Below are positions 1-5,275 of a DNA stretch of 5,275 bases, piece by piece. Under the pieces are notes generated by a model. That model ran no database searches. It worked only from the letters and a program-made list of their open reading frames with translations, and was not told the origin of the DNA. The number at the start of each line of letters is the position of its first letter. Position 1 is the first letter of the stretch. This DNA comes from an uncultured Methanobrevibacter sp. (lineage in GTDB: Archaea > Methanobacteriota > Methanobacteria > Methanobacteriales > Methanobacteriaceae): the NCBI GenBank assembly GCA_902783085.1, contig CACZPT010000075.1, positions 1 through 5,275 of the forward strand. Direction: 5' to 3'. Both the position numbers and the translations under genes were made by a program.

Positions 1-417
1 GCTAATGTTAATGTTACTATGAATATTAATGGTGTTTTCTATACTCGTATGACAAATGGGGAAGGTATTGTAAGGTTAAATATTAATCTTGATCCTGGAA
101 AATATATATTGACTCTAACAAATCAATTTGGATTTTCCAGTTCATTTAATATTGTTGTTCTTCCTACTTTATCTGCAAAAGACCTTTATATGAATTATAA
201 GGATGGGTCTCAGTTTAAGGTTAATCTTTTGGATGGAATGGGTAAGCCATATTCTAATCAGAAGGTTGTCTTTAATATCAATGGGGTATTTTATGATAGA
301 TTCACTGATGGTAATGGTGTTGCAAGGTTAAATATTAATTTAATGCAGGGTAAGTATATTATTTCTTCTAGTTATGGTGGATTAACCATTTCAAATTATG
401 TCGTTGTCAATACTTTT
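1..417 (+). repeat. Tandem 84-codon Ig-like repeat (about 1.7 copies)
   Basis: The segment starting at 22 (NINGVFYTRMTNGEG...) and the segment starting at 274 (NINGVFYDRFTDGNG...) align without gaps, offset by exactly 252 bp (84 codons). About 21 of the first 30 residues are identical. At DNA level the two copies share an exact 16-base stretch (72-87 and 324-339, AAGGTTAAATATTAAT). After GKYI the copies diverge. The similarity indicates tandem duplication of a protein domain, with most of the array probably upstream of the window. Confidence 0.85.
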
Positions 418-420
418 TAA
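1..420 (+). CDS. Adhesin-like surface protein, C-terminal end only (Ig-like repeats), 5' truncated
   Basis: The frame is open from base 1 (Ala-Asn-Val-Asn-Val-Thr...) to TAA at 418-420, giving 139 residues. The gene starts before the window, so the first internal ATG (19) is not a real start. The visible part is one incomplete and one complete copy of an Ig-like repeat of about 84 residues, each with the core NINGVFYxRxTxGxGxxRLNINL followed by GKYI. The full copy (169-417) begins LSAKDLYMNYKDGSQFKV and has the 'LLDGMGKPYSNQKVVF' strand pair typical of Big_1/invasin-like folds. The likely role is an extracellular stalk or wall-proximal part of an adhesin. The protein ends in VVVNTF, with no hydrophobic anchor, LPxTG-type signal or charged tail. 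Any attachment must therefore be non-covalent through these repeats or lie upstream. No catalytic motif is visible. The family call is from remembered Methanobrevibacter adhesin-like proteins; the exact ligand is unknown. Confidence 0.85.
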   Translation, partial: ANVNVTMNINGVFYTRMTNGEGIVRLNINLDPGKYILTLTNQFGFSSSFNIVVLPTLSAKDLYMNYKDGSQFKVNLLDGMGKPYSNQKVVFNINGVFYDRFTDGNGVARLNINLMQGKYIISSSYGGLTISNYVVVNTF

Positions 421-475
421 ATTATACTTTATTTTCTATAATTTTTAATTAACTTTAAATATTGTTTTTAATAAA
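421..475 (+). terminator. Probable T-tract terminator region of the upstream adhesin gene
   Basis: Directly after the TAA stop there are several T-rich tracts on the coding strand (TTTATTTT at 428-435, ATTTTT at 441-446, GTTTTT at 464-469). Archaeal RNA polymerase commonly terminates on such tracts without a strong hairpin. There is no GC-rich stem. The call relies on position and base composition only. In such AT-rich DNA, T-runs are common by chance. Confidence 0.35.
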
Positions 476-480
476 TATAA

Positions 481-506
481 TCATATATTCATTATGGTGA
501 ATATGA
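481..506. repeat. Imperfect inverted repeat in the intergenic region
   Basis: TCATA (481-485) and TTCA (488-491) can pair with TGAA (498-501) and TATGA (502-506), with a 2-base bulge (486-487) and a 6-base loop (492-497). It lies between the upstream stop and the downstream gene and could be a DNA-binding site or a weak RNA hairpin. Because the region is almost all A/T, chance formation is quite possible. Confidence 0.3.
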
Positions 507-510
507 CTTT

Positions 511-545
511 TTATCAAATATACTTGATTTTTTCATGTTTGATAA
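511..545 (+). promoter_or_regulatory. 11-bp hairpin followed by a T6 run (leader or terminator-like)
   Basis: TTATCAAATAT (511-521) pairs with ATGTTTGATAA (535-545) over 11 positions, with one G-U wobble (519 with 537) and a 13-base loop (522-534). A run of six T follows at 548-553. The shape is that of an intrinsic terminator, but the stem holds only one G-C pair, so it would be weak. It could end readthrough from the upstream gene, act in the leader of the giant adhesin mRNA, or bind a regulator as DNA. Confidence 0.4.
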
Positions 546-546
546 T

Positions 547-562
547 ATTTTTTATAAAAAAT
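547..562. repeat. Perfect 16-bp AT palindrome just upstream of the ribosome binding site
   Basis: ATTTTTTATAAAAAAT is its own reverse complement across all 16 bases, centred between 554 and 555. It ends 7 bases before the GGTG element. It contains the TATA-like string TTTATAAA, so it may be a promoter core, an operator overlapping one, or simply a T-run followed by an A-run in AT-rich DNA. Confidence 0.45.
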
Positions 563-569
563 TATATTT

Positions 570-573
570 GGTG
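570..573 (+). promoter_or_regulatory. Shine-Dalgarno element GGTG that selects the TTG start at 580
   Basis: GGTG matches the GGTG core of the archaeal Shine-Dalgarno consensus (complement of the CACCTCC end of 16S rRNA). It stands 6 bases before TTG at 580. This spacing supports TTG rather than the in-frame ATG at 535, which has no G-rich element before it, or the GTG at 571, which overlaps the element. Confidence 0.6.
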
Positions 574-579
574 TGTTTT

Positions 580-651
580 TTGAAATTAAGTAAAACTTTA
601 TTAGTTAGTATTATATTACTAGCTATTTTATCAATTGGTGCTGTAAGTGCT
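580..651 (+). other. Sec signal peptide of the giant adhesin
   Basis: Residues 1-24 show a basic N-region (MKLSK), a hydrophobic core (TLLVSIILLAILSIG) and the small-residue end AVSA, giving a signal peptidase I site after Ala24. The mature protein would begin VDDNSSN. It continues into a low-complexity Ser/Ala/Asn/Asp linker (residues 25-48) containing the near-repeats SAD-II-SAD. This indicates export through the Sec pathway. It has no lipobox cysteine. Confidence 0.85.
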
Positions 652-3600
652 GTAGATGATAATTCTTCAAATCTTGCAGCAAGTAATTCTGCAGATATAA
701 TTTCTGCAGATACTCCTAGTCAAAATATATATGTTGATACTGCTGGTAACGATTCAAATACTGGTAGTTCATCAAGTCCATTTGCTTCACTGAATAGGGC
801 TATTTCACAAGTCAATGCTTCTAATAATGCAACTATTCATGTTGGAGCAGGTGTATATTCAGGCGAAAATAACACCAATTTAGTAATTAATTTGGCTCAT
901 TTAAATTATAATGGGACTTTAACTATAATTGGTGATTCAAATGGTGGAACTATAATTGATGGAGATGACGAATCCCCTATTATTAACTCAATAGGTGCAG
1001 ATTCAATTGTAAAATTAATAAATATCACTTTTAAAAATGGTAAAAGAGATATGGGTTCTGCAATAAGATCTTCAGGTGATTTAACTATTGATTCCTGTAT
1101 TTTTGAGGCAAACGAAGCAACTAATTTAGCGACTATATATCAAGAAAAAGCAAATCCTTTAACAATTATTAATTCAAAATTTTTGAAAAATAAGGCAAGT
1201 CAAATGGCAGATCTTTATTTTTCACAAAATTCTATAATTACTCTTATTAATAATGTTTTTGATGGTGCTGAATCTTCTAGTTCATATGCATATGCTCCAG
1301 GTGTTTCCATTCAAACAGGTAAATCAATAATTAAAGGAAATACTTTTAAAAACTTAAAAAATTCTTATTATGCTATTTTGCATGTTACATACAATAACGG
1401 GGATAATATTGCAAATATAACCGATAATGTATTTATTAATTGTTCATACACAGGTTCAAATGGTGCTTTATTATTTACCCAAAATGCATATCTTAAAAAC
1501 AATTCATTTATTGACTGTAATTCTTCTACTGCAGCAATCTATGCAAACACAAATATTAATTCAAAAGTTACCTTTGCTGATGTGGACATAACAGGCACTA
1601 CTTTTAATTTAAATGCAACTGTCACTGATGTTGATGGTAATTTGGTTAAAAATGCAAAAGTGTACTTTTATATTAATGGTTCTAATGTAGGTAGTGCTTC
1701 TTCCGGAAATGATGGTGTTGCAAAATTATCAGTAAGTAAATTATTAGAAAACGGTCAATACACAATTTCAGGTACTCAATCTTATGATACTAATCCTAAC
1801 CCATTCGGAGTAATTGTTTCAAATGGAACAGCAAACGTTGATTTTGACCATTCTCCAGCTGAATTTTGGGTATCTCTAAATGGTAACGATACTACTGGTG
1901 ATGGTAGTGAATCAAACCCATTCTTAACTTTAAAACATGCTTTGGATGTTGGTACTGCAACAACTGTTGATTTAACAGTCCATGTTAAAGATGGTTTATA
2001 TACAGGTTCTCAAAATTTTGATTTATCATATTCAAATGTTGGTAAAATCAAAATCATAGGTGAATCCTACGGCAATACTATAATTGATGTTAACCATACA
2101 AAATCTGGTTGGAGTTCAGCCGGAGTGTTTAACTTAGGTCAAAACTTGGAAGCAACCTTTATTAACTTAACCGTTATTAATTGTGATGGTAATGTTGTAA
2201 ATGGTTATACATTCACTATGAAAGATTGTATTGTAAAAAATTCAAAAAATATCCGTGCTCAATCAGGTAATGAAAAAGTTATCATTGATAATTTAACTTA
2301 TATTGATGGTACAGGTCAATTAAACTTTTATAATTGTGAAATCTATAATTCTGTATTTAAGAATTCAGATGCAGGAACTTCTACAGGATTTTTATGGGCA
2401 GCCACCAACGGCAACAAATTAATTATTCTCAAAAACAATACTTTTGAAAATATAACTATTGCTGGTAGTAGTGGTGGAGCAGCATACTATATTCAAGGAG
2501 CTACATTGGCTGTAAACAATACTTACATAAATAATGTAGTTACCGGGTCCAGTGCTAATTATGTTGCATATATCAGCGCTAATAACATTATATCTATTAA
2601 TGAAACATTTATTGGTAATGATGTAAGAAGTTATGTTGCTTACTTTAGAGGATCTAATGCAAATTCAGAAATACTCATTGAAAATATTAAATTTATTAAC
2701 AACACTGCTTCTGTGGATTGTGCAGGTTTAGCAATCAATACAGGTAAAATTAAAGGTGGAAAATTCATCAACAACACTGCCGATTCTAATGGTGGAGCAT
2801 TATATATCTTAAACCACGGTAAAACAGATAATTTCAGTCCAATCGAAATTGAAGACGTTATTTTCGAAAACAATATTGCTGCAAAAGGTAATGATATATT
2901 TATCGGACCAAGTTCAGGTAATAATGTGTTTACTCACTTAGGCGATCTCACTATCACTGCTAATAGTTTAAATGTAACAGAATTATCTGACACATTAACT
3001 GTTAGTGTAAATCATCCATCAGGCGCAATTATTGGTGGTGGAGAAGTTAAATTCTATTTAGATGGTAATCTTGTAGGAAAATCTGATTTAATCAATCAAA
3101 ATGCAACTTTCACATTCGTTGGTTTTGAAAACAATAAAATTTACAATTTCACAGCTATTTATGAATATGCAAATGAAAATGACACATATGTATCAGGTAC
3201 AGTAACTACAAACATTACCGGTCAGTTAGACAGCATTGATTTATATGTATCTGATTTAACTGGTGATGATAACAACAATGGTAGTAAAAATAGTCCTTTC
3301 AAAACAATTTCAAAAGCATTAGCTGAAGGTTATAAAAAATCTACTAATGTAACTGTTCATGTATTGGAAGGAACTTACTCAGGTACTTTAAATACCAATA
3401 TCGATATTCCAACTACAATTTATTTAACTATCGTTGGTGAAGGAACAAATAAAACAATTATCAGCGATAATACTGCAAATTATTTCTTAACAATTTTAGC
3501 AGGAGATAAATACTTCACATTAGCTAACATGACATTAAAAAGAGCTTCTCGCGATACACAATCCGCAATATATGTTGAGGAAGGTGCTAATGCAGAATTT

Positions 3601-5275
3601 AACAATGTGGAATTTATTGAATGTCAAGGTAATTATGGTGGTGCTATCAATACTGCAGGTATTTTAACTATAAATAATTCTTATTTCTTTGATAATGGAT
3701 ATTATGATATTAGTAAAAGAGCTAATGCATATTATGGTGGTGCTATTTACAACGATGGTACTTTAATCATTAATAACACTACTTTTGAAGGAAATCATGC
3801 AGGAAGATTATCCACAATATCCACCCAAGGCGAATTATACATGTATAATTCAAATGTAATTGATAGTATAGATGCTTATTCTATGAATATGGATTTAATA
3901 GCTATTGGTGCATTTGGTGGCCAAAAAGGTAATATTACTATTGAAGGTTCTTTATTTAAAGTAACTAATAGGACTATTGCTGAAGTTATTGGTGCACATG
4001 TTTATGATCCATCAAGATCTGTAATCTGTTTAGGTATCGGTTCATCTGAAAATATTTATATTTTCGATTCCACTTTTGTTAATGAGGGCACAAGTTTTGC
4101 TCCTTATGTTTTCGGAGGAATTAACTCCTGGAATTTAGCTAGTGGAGGTTATACATTAGTTCCTGGTGATATGGAAGTTTACAATTCAACATTTAAAGAT
4201 GTTGCTGCAGTTAATGTATTCTATACAAGAACTTCAGGTTCTTCTTTCCATTCACATAGATTATTCAGTCAATGTATATTTGACAATGTTGAGTATGTAG
4301 CTGCAATTTTTAACTCAGGTGACGGATTATCACTTACAATACATGATTCTGTAATTATTGGTAATTCATCAGTTGCAGGTAAGATTGGTCATGCTAGCGG
4401 TTTAACCATTGATATGGATATTTCTGATAACTGGTGGGGAAGTAACAATGCAACATATGATAATGCTACTATAACAACCACTAACTTTATCAGTAACAGT
4501 GTTTTTAAAATCAAAGAAAACACTCAAAACATTGTAAATCCTGAAAGCTATTTAATATTAACATTAAATGCAACTGATAACACTGGATTATTACAAGATG
4601 TAACTTTAGCATTCAAAGTATTTGATGGTGAAAATGTTTCTGATTATTCTGGAGCAATTAATCCTCGTGAATTTGTTATTTCAGCTACTAATGGTACTTT
4701 AGCTCAAACTAACGGAACCATTAATGGAACTATTACTATTCCATTTGAAGGTACTGAAAATCAAGGTTATTATGTTGAAGCTACCGTAGATAATCAAATT
4801 GTTAATTTAACTGTTGAAAATCCATTAGTTATTGGAAATGCTACTATTTTAGCTGAAGATATTCTTTTACAACATGCAGAAACACAATTCAACGTAACTG
4901 TATTGGATGGAGATAAAAAAGTTAACACAGGTAAACTTGTTTTAAAATTACTTGGTGAAACATACACAGCAGATGTTATTAATGGTACTGCTACATTCAC
5001 TATCCCAATATTACCTTGCGGTGATTATTCATTAGAATATTCATTTAGTGTTGATAAAGTTTACAACCCAACTTCTAACTCATCCACATTGTCAGTTGAA
5101 TTTATTGTAACTAATGAAACATTCTTCAACTTCTTTGATGAAAATGGTACTTTAAAAGATTCAATTATCTGTGATAACTTAACCTTTGTTGGTGAATTCA
5201 GCAATTTAGGTATTGACACTATTAACATAAATAAATCTATTGATTTAATCGGTGAAGATGCTGTTTTAAATGATA
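580..5275 (+). CDS. Giant secreted adhesin-like protein with beta-helix and Ig-like modules, 3' truncated
   Basis: One frame stays open from TTG at 580 to the window end (1565 codons, no stop). TTG is chosen because it gives a compact signal peptide (MKLSKTLLV...AVSA) and has GGTG 6 bases upstream. The in-frame ATG at 535 would add 15 residues (MFDNIFYKKLYLVCF) before the Lys-rich start. Domain order by residue: signal 1-24, linker 25-48, beta-helix 49-327, Ig-like 328-422, beta-helix 428-787, Ig-like 788-881, beta-helix 886-1287, Ig-like about 1321-1413, Ig-like about 1420-1511, start of a new beta-helix from 1512. The protein is rich in Asn, Thr, Ser, Ile and Gly and dense in N-x-S/T sequons, as expected for a glycosylated archaeal surface protein. 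No catalytic residues are evident. The likely role is adhesion to host, partner microbe or particle surfaces, inferred from family resemblance. The missing C-terminus would carry any anchor. Both this gene and its upstream neighbour are adhesin-like and point the same way. Confidence 0.92.
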   Translation, partial: MKLSKTLLVSIILLAILSIGAVSAVDDNSSNLAASNSADIISADTPSQNIYVDTAGNDSNTGSSSSPFASLNRAISQVNASNNATIHVGAGVYSGENNTNLVINLAHLNYNGTLTIIGDSNGGTIIDGDDESPIINSIGADSIVKLINITFKNGKRDMGSAIRSSGDLTIDSCIFEANEATNLATIYQEKANPLTIINSKFLKNKASQMADLYFSQNSIITLINNVFDGAESSSSYAYAPGVSIQTGKSIIKGNTFKNLKNSYYAILHVTYNNGDNIANITDNVFINCSYTGSNGALLFTQNAYLKNNSFIDCNSSTAAIYANTNINSKVTFADVDITGTTFNLNATVTDVDGNLVKNAKVYFYINGSNVGSASSGNDGVAKLSVSKLLENGQYTISGTQSYDTNPNPFGVIVSNGTANVDFDHSPAEFWVSLNGNDTTGDGSESNPFLTLKHALDVGTATTVDLTVHVKDGLYTGSQNFDLSYSNVGKIKIIGESYGNTIIDVNHTKSGWSSAGVFNLGQNLEATFINLTVINCDGNVVNGYTFTMKDCIVKNSKNIRAQSGNEKVIIDNLTYIDGTGQLNFYNCEIYNSVFKNSDAGTSTGFLWAATNGNKLIILKNNTFENITIAGSSGGAAYYIQGATLAVNNTYINNVVTGSSANYVAYISANNIISINETFIGNDVRSYVAYFRGSNANSEILIENIKFINNTASVDCAGLAINTGKIKGGKFINNTADSNGGALYILNHGKTDNFSPIEIEDVIFENNIAAKGNDIFIGPSSGNNVFTHLGDLTITANSLNVTELSDTLTVSVNHPSGAIIGGGEVKFYLDGNLVGKSDLINQNATFTFVGFENNKIYNFTAIYEYANENDTYVSGTVTTNITGQLDSIDLYVSDLTGDDNNNGSKNSPFKTISKALAEGYKKSTNVTVHVLEGTYSGTLNTNIDIPTTIYLTIVGEGTNKTIISDNTANYFLTILAGDKYFTLANMTLKRASRDTQSAIYVEEGANAEFNNVEFIECQGNYGGAINTAGILTINNSYFFDNGYYDISKRANAYYGGAIYNDGTLIINNTTFEGNHAGRLSTISTQGELYMYNSNVIDSIDAYSMNMDLIAIGAFGGQKGNITIEGSLFKVTNRTIAEVIGAHVYDPSRSVICLGIGSSENIYIFDSTFVNEGTSFAPYVFGGINSWNLASGGYTLVPGDMEVYNSTFKDVAAVNVFYTRTSGSSFHSHRLFSQCIFDNVEYVAAIFNSGDGLSLTIHDSVIIGNSSVAGKIGHASGLTIDMDISDNWWGSNNATYDNATITTTNFISNSVFKIKENTQNIVNPESYLILTLNATDNTGLLQDVTLAFKVFDGENVSDYSGAINPREFVISATNGTLAQTNGTINGTITIPFEGTENQGYYVEATVDNQIVNLTVENPLVIGNATILAEDILLQHAETQFNVTVLDGDKKVNTGKLVLKLLGETYTADVINGTATFTIPILPCGDYSLEYSFSVDKVYNPTSNSSTLSVEFIVTNETFFNFFDENGTLKDSIICDNLTFVGEFSNLGIDTININKSIDLIGEDAVLND
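724..1560 (+). other. Beta-helix module 1 (residues about 49-327)
   Basis: It opens with the header NIYVDTAGNDSNTGSSSSPF, then TIHVGAGVYSG, then LTIIGDSNGGTIIDG, a layout typical of DUF1565/pectate-lyase-like right-handed beta-helices. Repeated rungs follow of the kind 'xLTIxxSxFxxN' (IDSCIFEAN, INSKFLKNKA, LKNNSFIDCNS). Three cysteines (173, 288, 313) lie within rungs. Every Phe codon I counted here is TTT. The module probably forms an extended rod exposing a binding face. No pectate lyase catalytic residues can be assigned. Confidence 0.75.
1561..1845 (+). other. Ig-like spacer domain 1 (residues 328-422)
   Basis: It begins SKVTFADVDITGTTFNLNAT, followed by VTDVDGNLVKNAKVYFYING and NDGVAKLSVSKLLENGQYTI. 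The 'D.dGn.v.na.V.F.ingg...t..dGva.l' rhythm is that of Big_1/invasin-like Ig domains and is related to the repeat in the upstream gene. It separates beta-helix modules 1 and 2 and probably works as a rigid or hinge spacer. Confidence 0.7.
1861..2940 (+). other. Beta-helix module 2 (residues 428-787)
   Basis: It opens EFWVSLNGNDTTGDGSESNP, then LTVHVKDGLYTG, then IKIIGESYGNTIID, matching the headers of modules 1 and 3. Its rungs include FKNS, FENI, FIGN, FINN and FENN turns and the motifs SGGAAYY (from residue 631) and NGGALYI (from residue 737). The paired FxxN and GGA[ILV] motifs resemble chlamydial polymorphic membrane protein repeats, which are also beta-helical; this is structural resemblance, not evidence of transfer. 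Four cysteines lie in rungs. Confidence 0.75.
2941..3222 (+). other. Ig-like spacer domain 2 (residues 788-881)
   Basis: GDLTITANSLNVTELSDTLTVSV is followed by GGGEVKFYLDGNLVGKSDL, the AYTFTF-like strand NATFTFVGF and a final strand ending TTNITG. The 'G.V.F..dG..vg' strand pair is characteristic of Ig-like (Big_3/Big_5-type) repeats in surface proteins. It joins modules 2 and 3. It differs clearly in sequence from Ig-like domain 1, so the two spacers are not recent copies of each other. Confidence 0.65.
3235..4440 (+). other. Beta-helix module 3 ending in an NWWG motif (residues 886-1287)
   Basis: It opens IDLYVSDLTGDDNNNGSKNS, then TVHVLEGTYSG, then LTIVGEGTNKTIIS. Rungs contain two close YGGAI motifs (from residues 1019 and 1052) and turns FFDN and FEGN. 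The module closes with DISDNWWGSNNATYDN (NWWG at 1284-1287). I recall this capping motif at the C-terminal end of beta-helix domains in Methanobacteriaceae adhesin-like proteins. Modules 1 and 2 lack NWWG, so this helix appears to be the terminal one of its array. Confidence 0.75.
4540..4818 (+). other. Ig-like domain 3 (residues about 1321-1413)
   Basis: PESYLILTLNATDNTGLLQD starts a beta-rich segment of alternating hydrophobic residues (VTLAFKVFDG..., REFVISATNGTL, GTITIPF, GYYVEATVDNQIVNLTVE). The 'D..G....V.....dG' pattern and length fit an Ig-like fold, and it directly follows the NWWG cap. It contains three N-G-T sequons within 12 codons (at 4690, 4711, 4723). The boundary with the next domain is approximate. 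Confidence 0.6.
4837..5112 (+). other. Ig-like domain 4 (residues about 1420-1511)
   Basis: NATILAEDILLQHAETQFNV, then TVLDGDKKVNTGKLVLKLLG, ATFTIPILPCGDYSLEYSF and a last strand STLSVEFIVT. The pattern 'f.V.V.Dg.kkV..G.v...l.g.....v.nG.atf.i....G.y...y' is a clear Big_1/Big_3-type Ig-like repeat. It carries a cysteine (from base 5017) outside the beta-helices. Confidence 0.65.
5113..5275 (+). other. Start of a fourth beta-helix of a different type (residues 1512 onward, truncated)
   Basis: NETFFNFFDENGTLKDSIIC is followed by DNLTFVGEFSNLGIDTINI and NKSIDLIGEDAVLND at the window edge. This lacks the YVSxxGND...PFxTL header of the first three modules and instead has the 'GEFSxLGIDTxxINKSIxLxGE' opening that I recall from other Methanobrevibacter adhesin-like beta-helices. 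The gene therefore combines at least two beta-helix subtypes. Confidence 0.6.

Larger units (their letters stand above)
470..560 (+). promoter_or_regulatory. Probable promoter region of the giant adhesin gene (exact TATA box unresolved)
   Basis: The 159-bp gap between the two genes should contain the promoter of the downstream gene. Several TATA-like boxes occur: AAATATAA at 473-480, AAATATAC at 516-523 and TTTATAAA at 551-558. With the usual archaeal spacing of about 25 bases to the transcription start, the first two would give leaders of roughly 75 and 35-40 bases before the TTG at 580, which fits the GGTG Shine-Dalgarno element. The third would start the transcript about at the TTG itself (leaderless), leaving GGTG unused. 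I favour 473-480 or 516-523 but cannot separate them. No convincing purine-rich BRE is visible. Confidence 0.4.

Noticed and set aside
421..579. Possible frameshifted continuity of the two genes as one giant adhesin
   Set aside because: Frame 1 has stops at 418, 439, 469, 472 and 478, and the second gene begins with a proper signal peptide and ribosome binding site, so they are separate genes.
421..579. Small gene or structured RNA in the intergenic region
   Set aside because: The stretch is AT-rich, has no convincing coding frame other than the possible 5' extension from ATG 535, and lacks the GC-rich stems expected of a stable RNA in this kind of genome.
2640..2873. Open frame of 77 codons on the minus strand with hydrophobic stretches
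   Set aside because: It lies wholly inside the beta-helix frame on the plus strand. Its hydrophobic look follows from the complement of Asn/Gly-rich codons, and it shows no recognisable domain.
724..4440. Polysaccharide lyase or other carbohydrate enzyme activity for the beta-helices
   Set aside because: The fold resembles pectate-lyase-like helices, but I cannot identify a consistent set of catalytic Asp/Lys/Arg residues. The repeated modular layout with Ig-like spacers fits adhesion better.
4794..5000. Open frame of 68 codons on the minus strand
   Set aside because: It lies inside Ig-like domains 3 and 4 of the large gene, has no recognisable features and is best seen as a shadow frame.
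1..5275. CRISPR array, insertion sequence, tRNA or rRNA
   Set aside because: The only repeats are protein-coding and divergent, no transposase or terminal inverted repeats are seen, and no tRNA-like or rRNA-like segment is visible.

Overview
The window looks like part of an adhesin gene cluster from a host-associated methanogenic archaeon of the family Methanobacteriaceae, most likely Methanobrevibacter (Methanosphaera is the main alternative). This rests on four things: very AT-rich DNA with A/T-ending codons; Asn/Thr/Ser/Gly/Ile-rich secreted proteins made of right-handed beta-helix and Ig-like modules; a TTG-started gene with a GGTG Shine-Dalgarno element and an 'AVSA' signal-peptide end; and small motifs I recall from that group's large 'adhesin-like protein' families (NINGVFY repeats, an NWWG motif, an 'FxDENGxLKD...GEFSxLGIDTxxINKSI' segment). 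The assignment is from memory of these families, not from a search.

Layout: bases 1-420 are the 3' end of one adhesin-like gene, about 1.7 Ig-like repeats running to a TAA stop. Bases 421-579 are a T-rich intergenic region that must hold the terminator of the first gene and the promoter and leader of the second. It carries an imperfect inverted repeat, an 11-bp hairpin and a perfect 16-bp AT palindrome. From base 580 to the window end, one uninterrupted frame of 1565 codons encodes the N-terminal part of a giant secreted protein whose stop lies outside the window.

The large protein has a clear plan: signal peptide, low-complexity linker, then beta-helix / Ig-like / beta-helix / Ig-like / beta-helix / Ig-like / Ig-like / start of a different beta-helix type. 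The first three beta-helices begin with the same header (xxYVSxxGNDxxxGSxxxPFxTLxxA...TVHVxxGxYSG), so the gene probably grew by module duplication and shuffling. Synonymous codon use shifts along the gene, which fits mosaic assembly.

The two genes face the same way and both encode Ig-like surface repeats. They are best read as neighbours in an array of cell-surface adhesins, with beta-helices as binding rods and Ig-like domains as spacers or wall-proximal stalks. I see no enzymes, RNA genes, CRISPR or mobile elements. This is a striking but recognisable protein family rather than a new system. The least explained parts are the intergenic structures and the codon-use shift.
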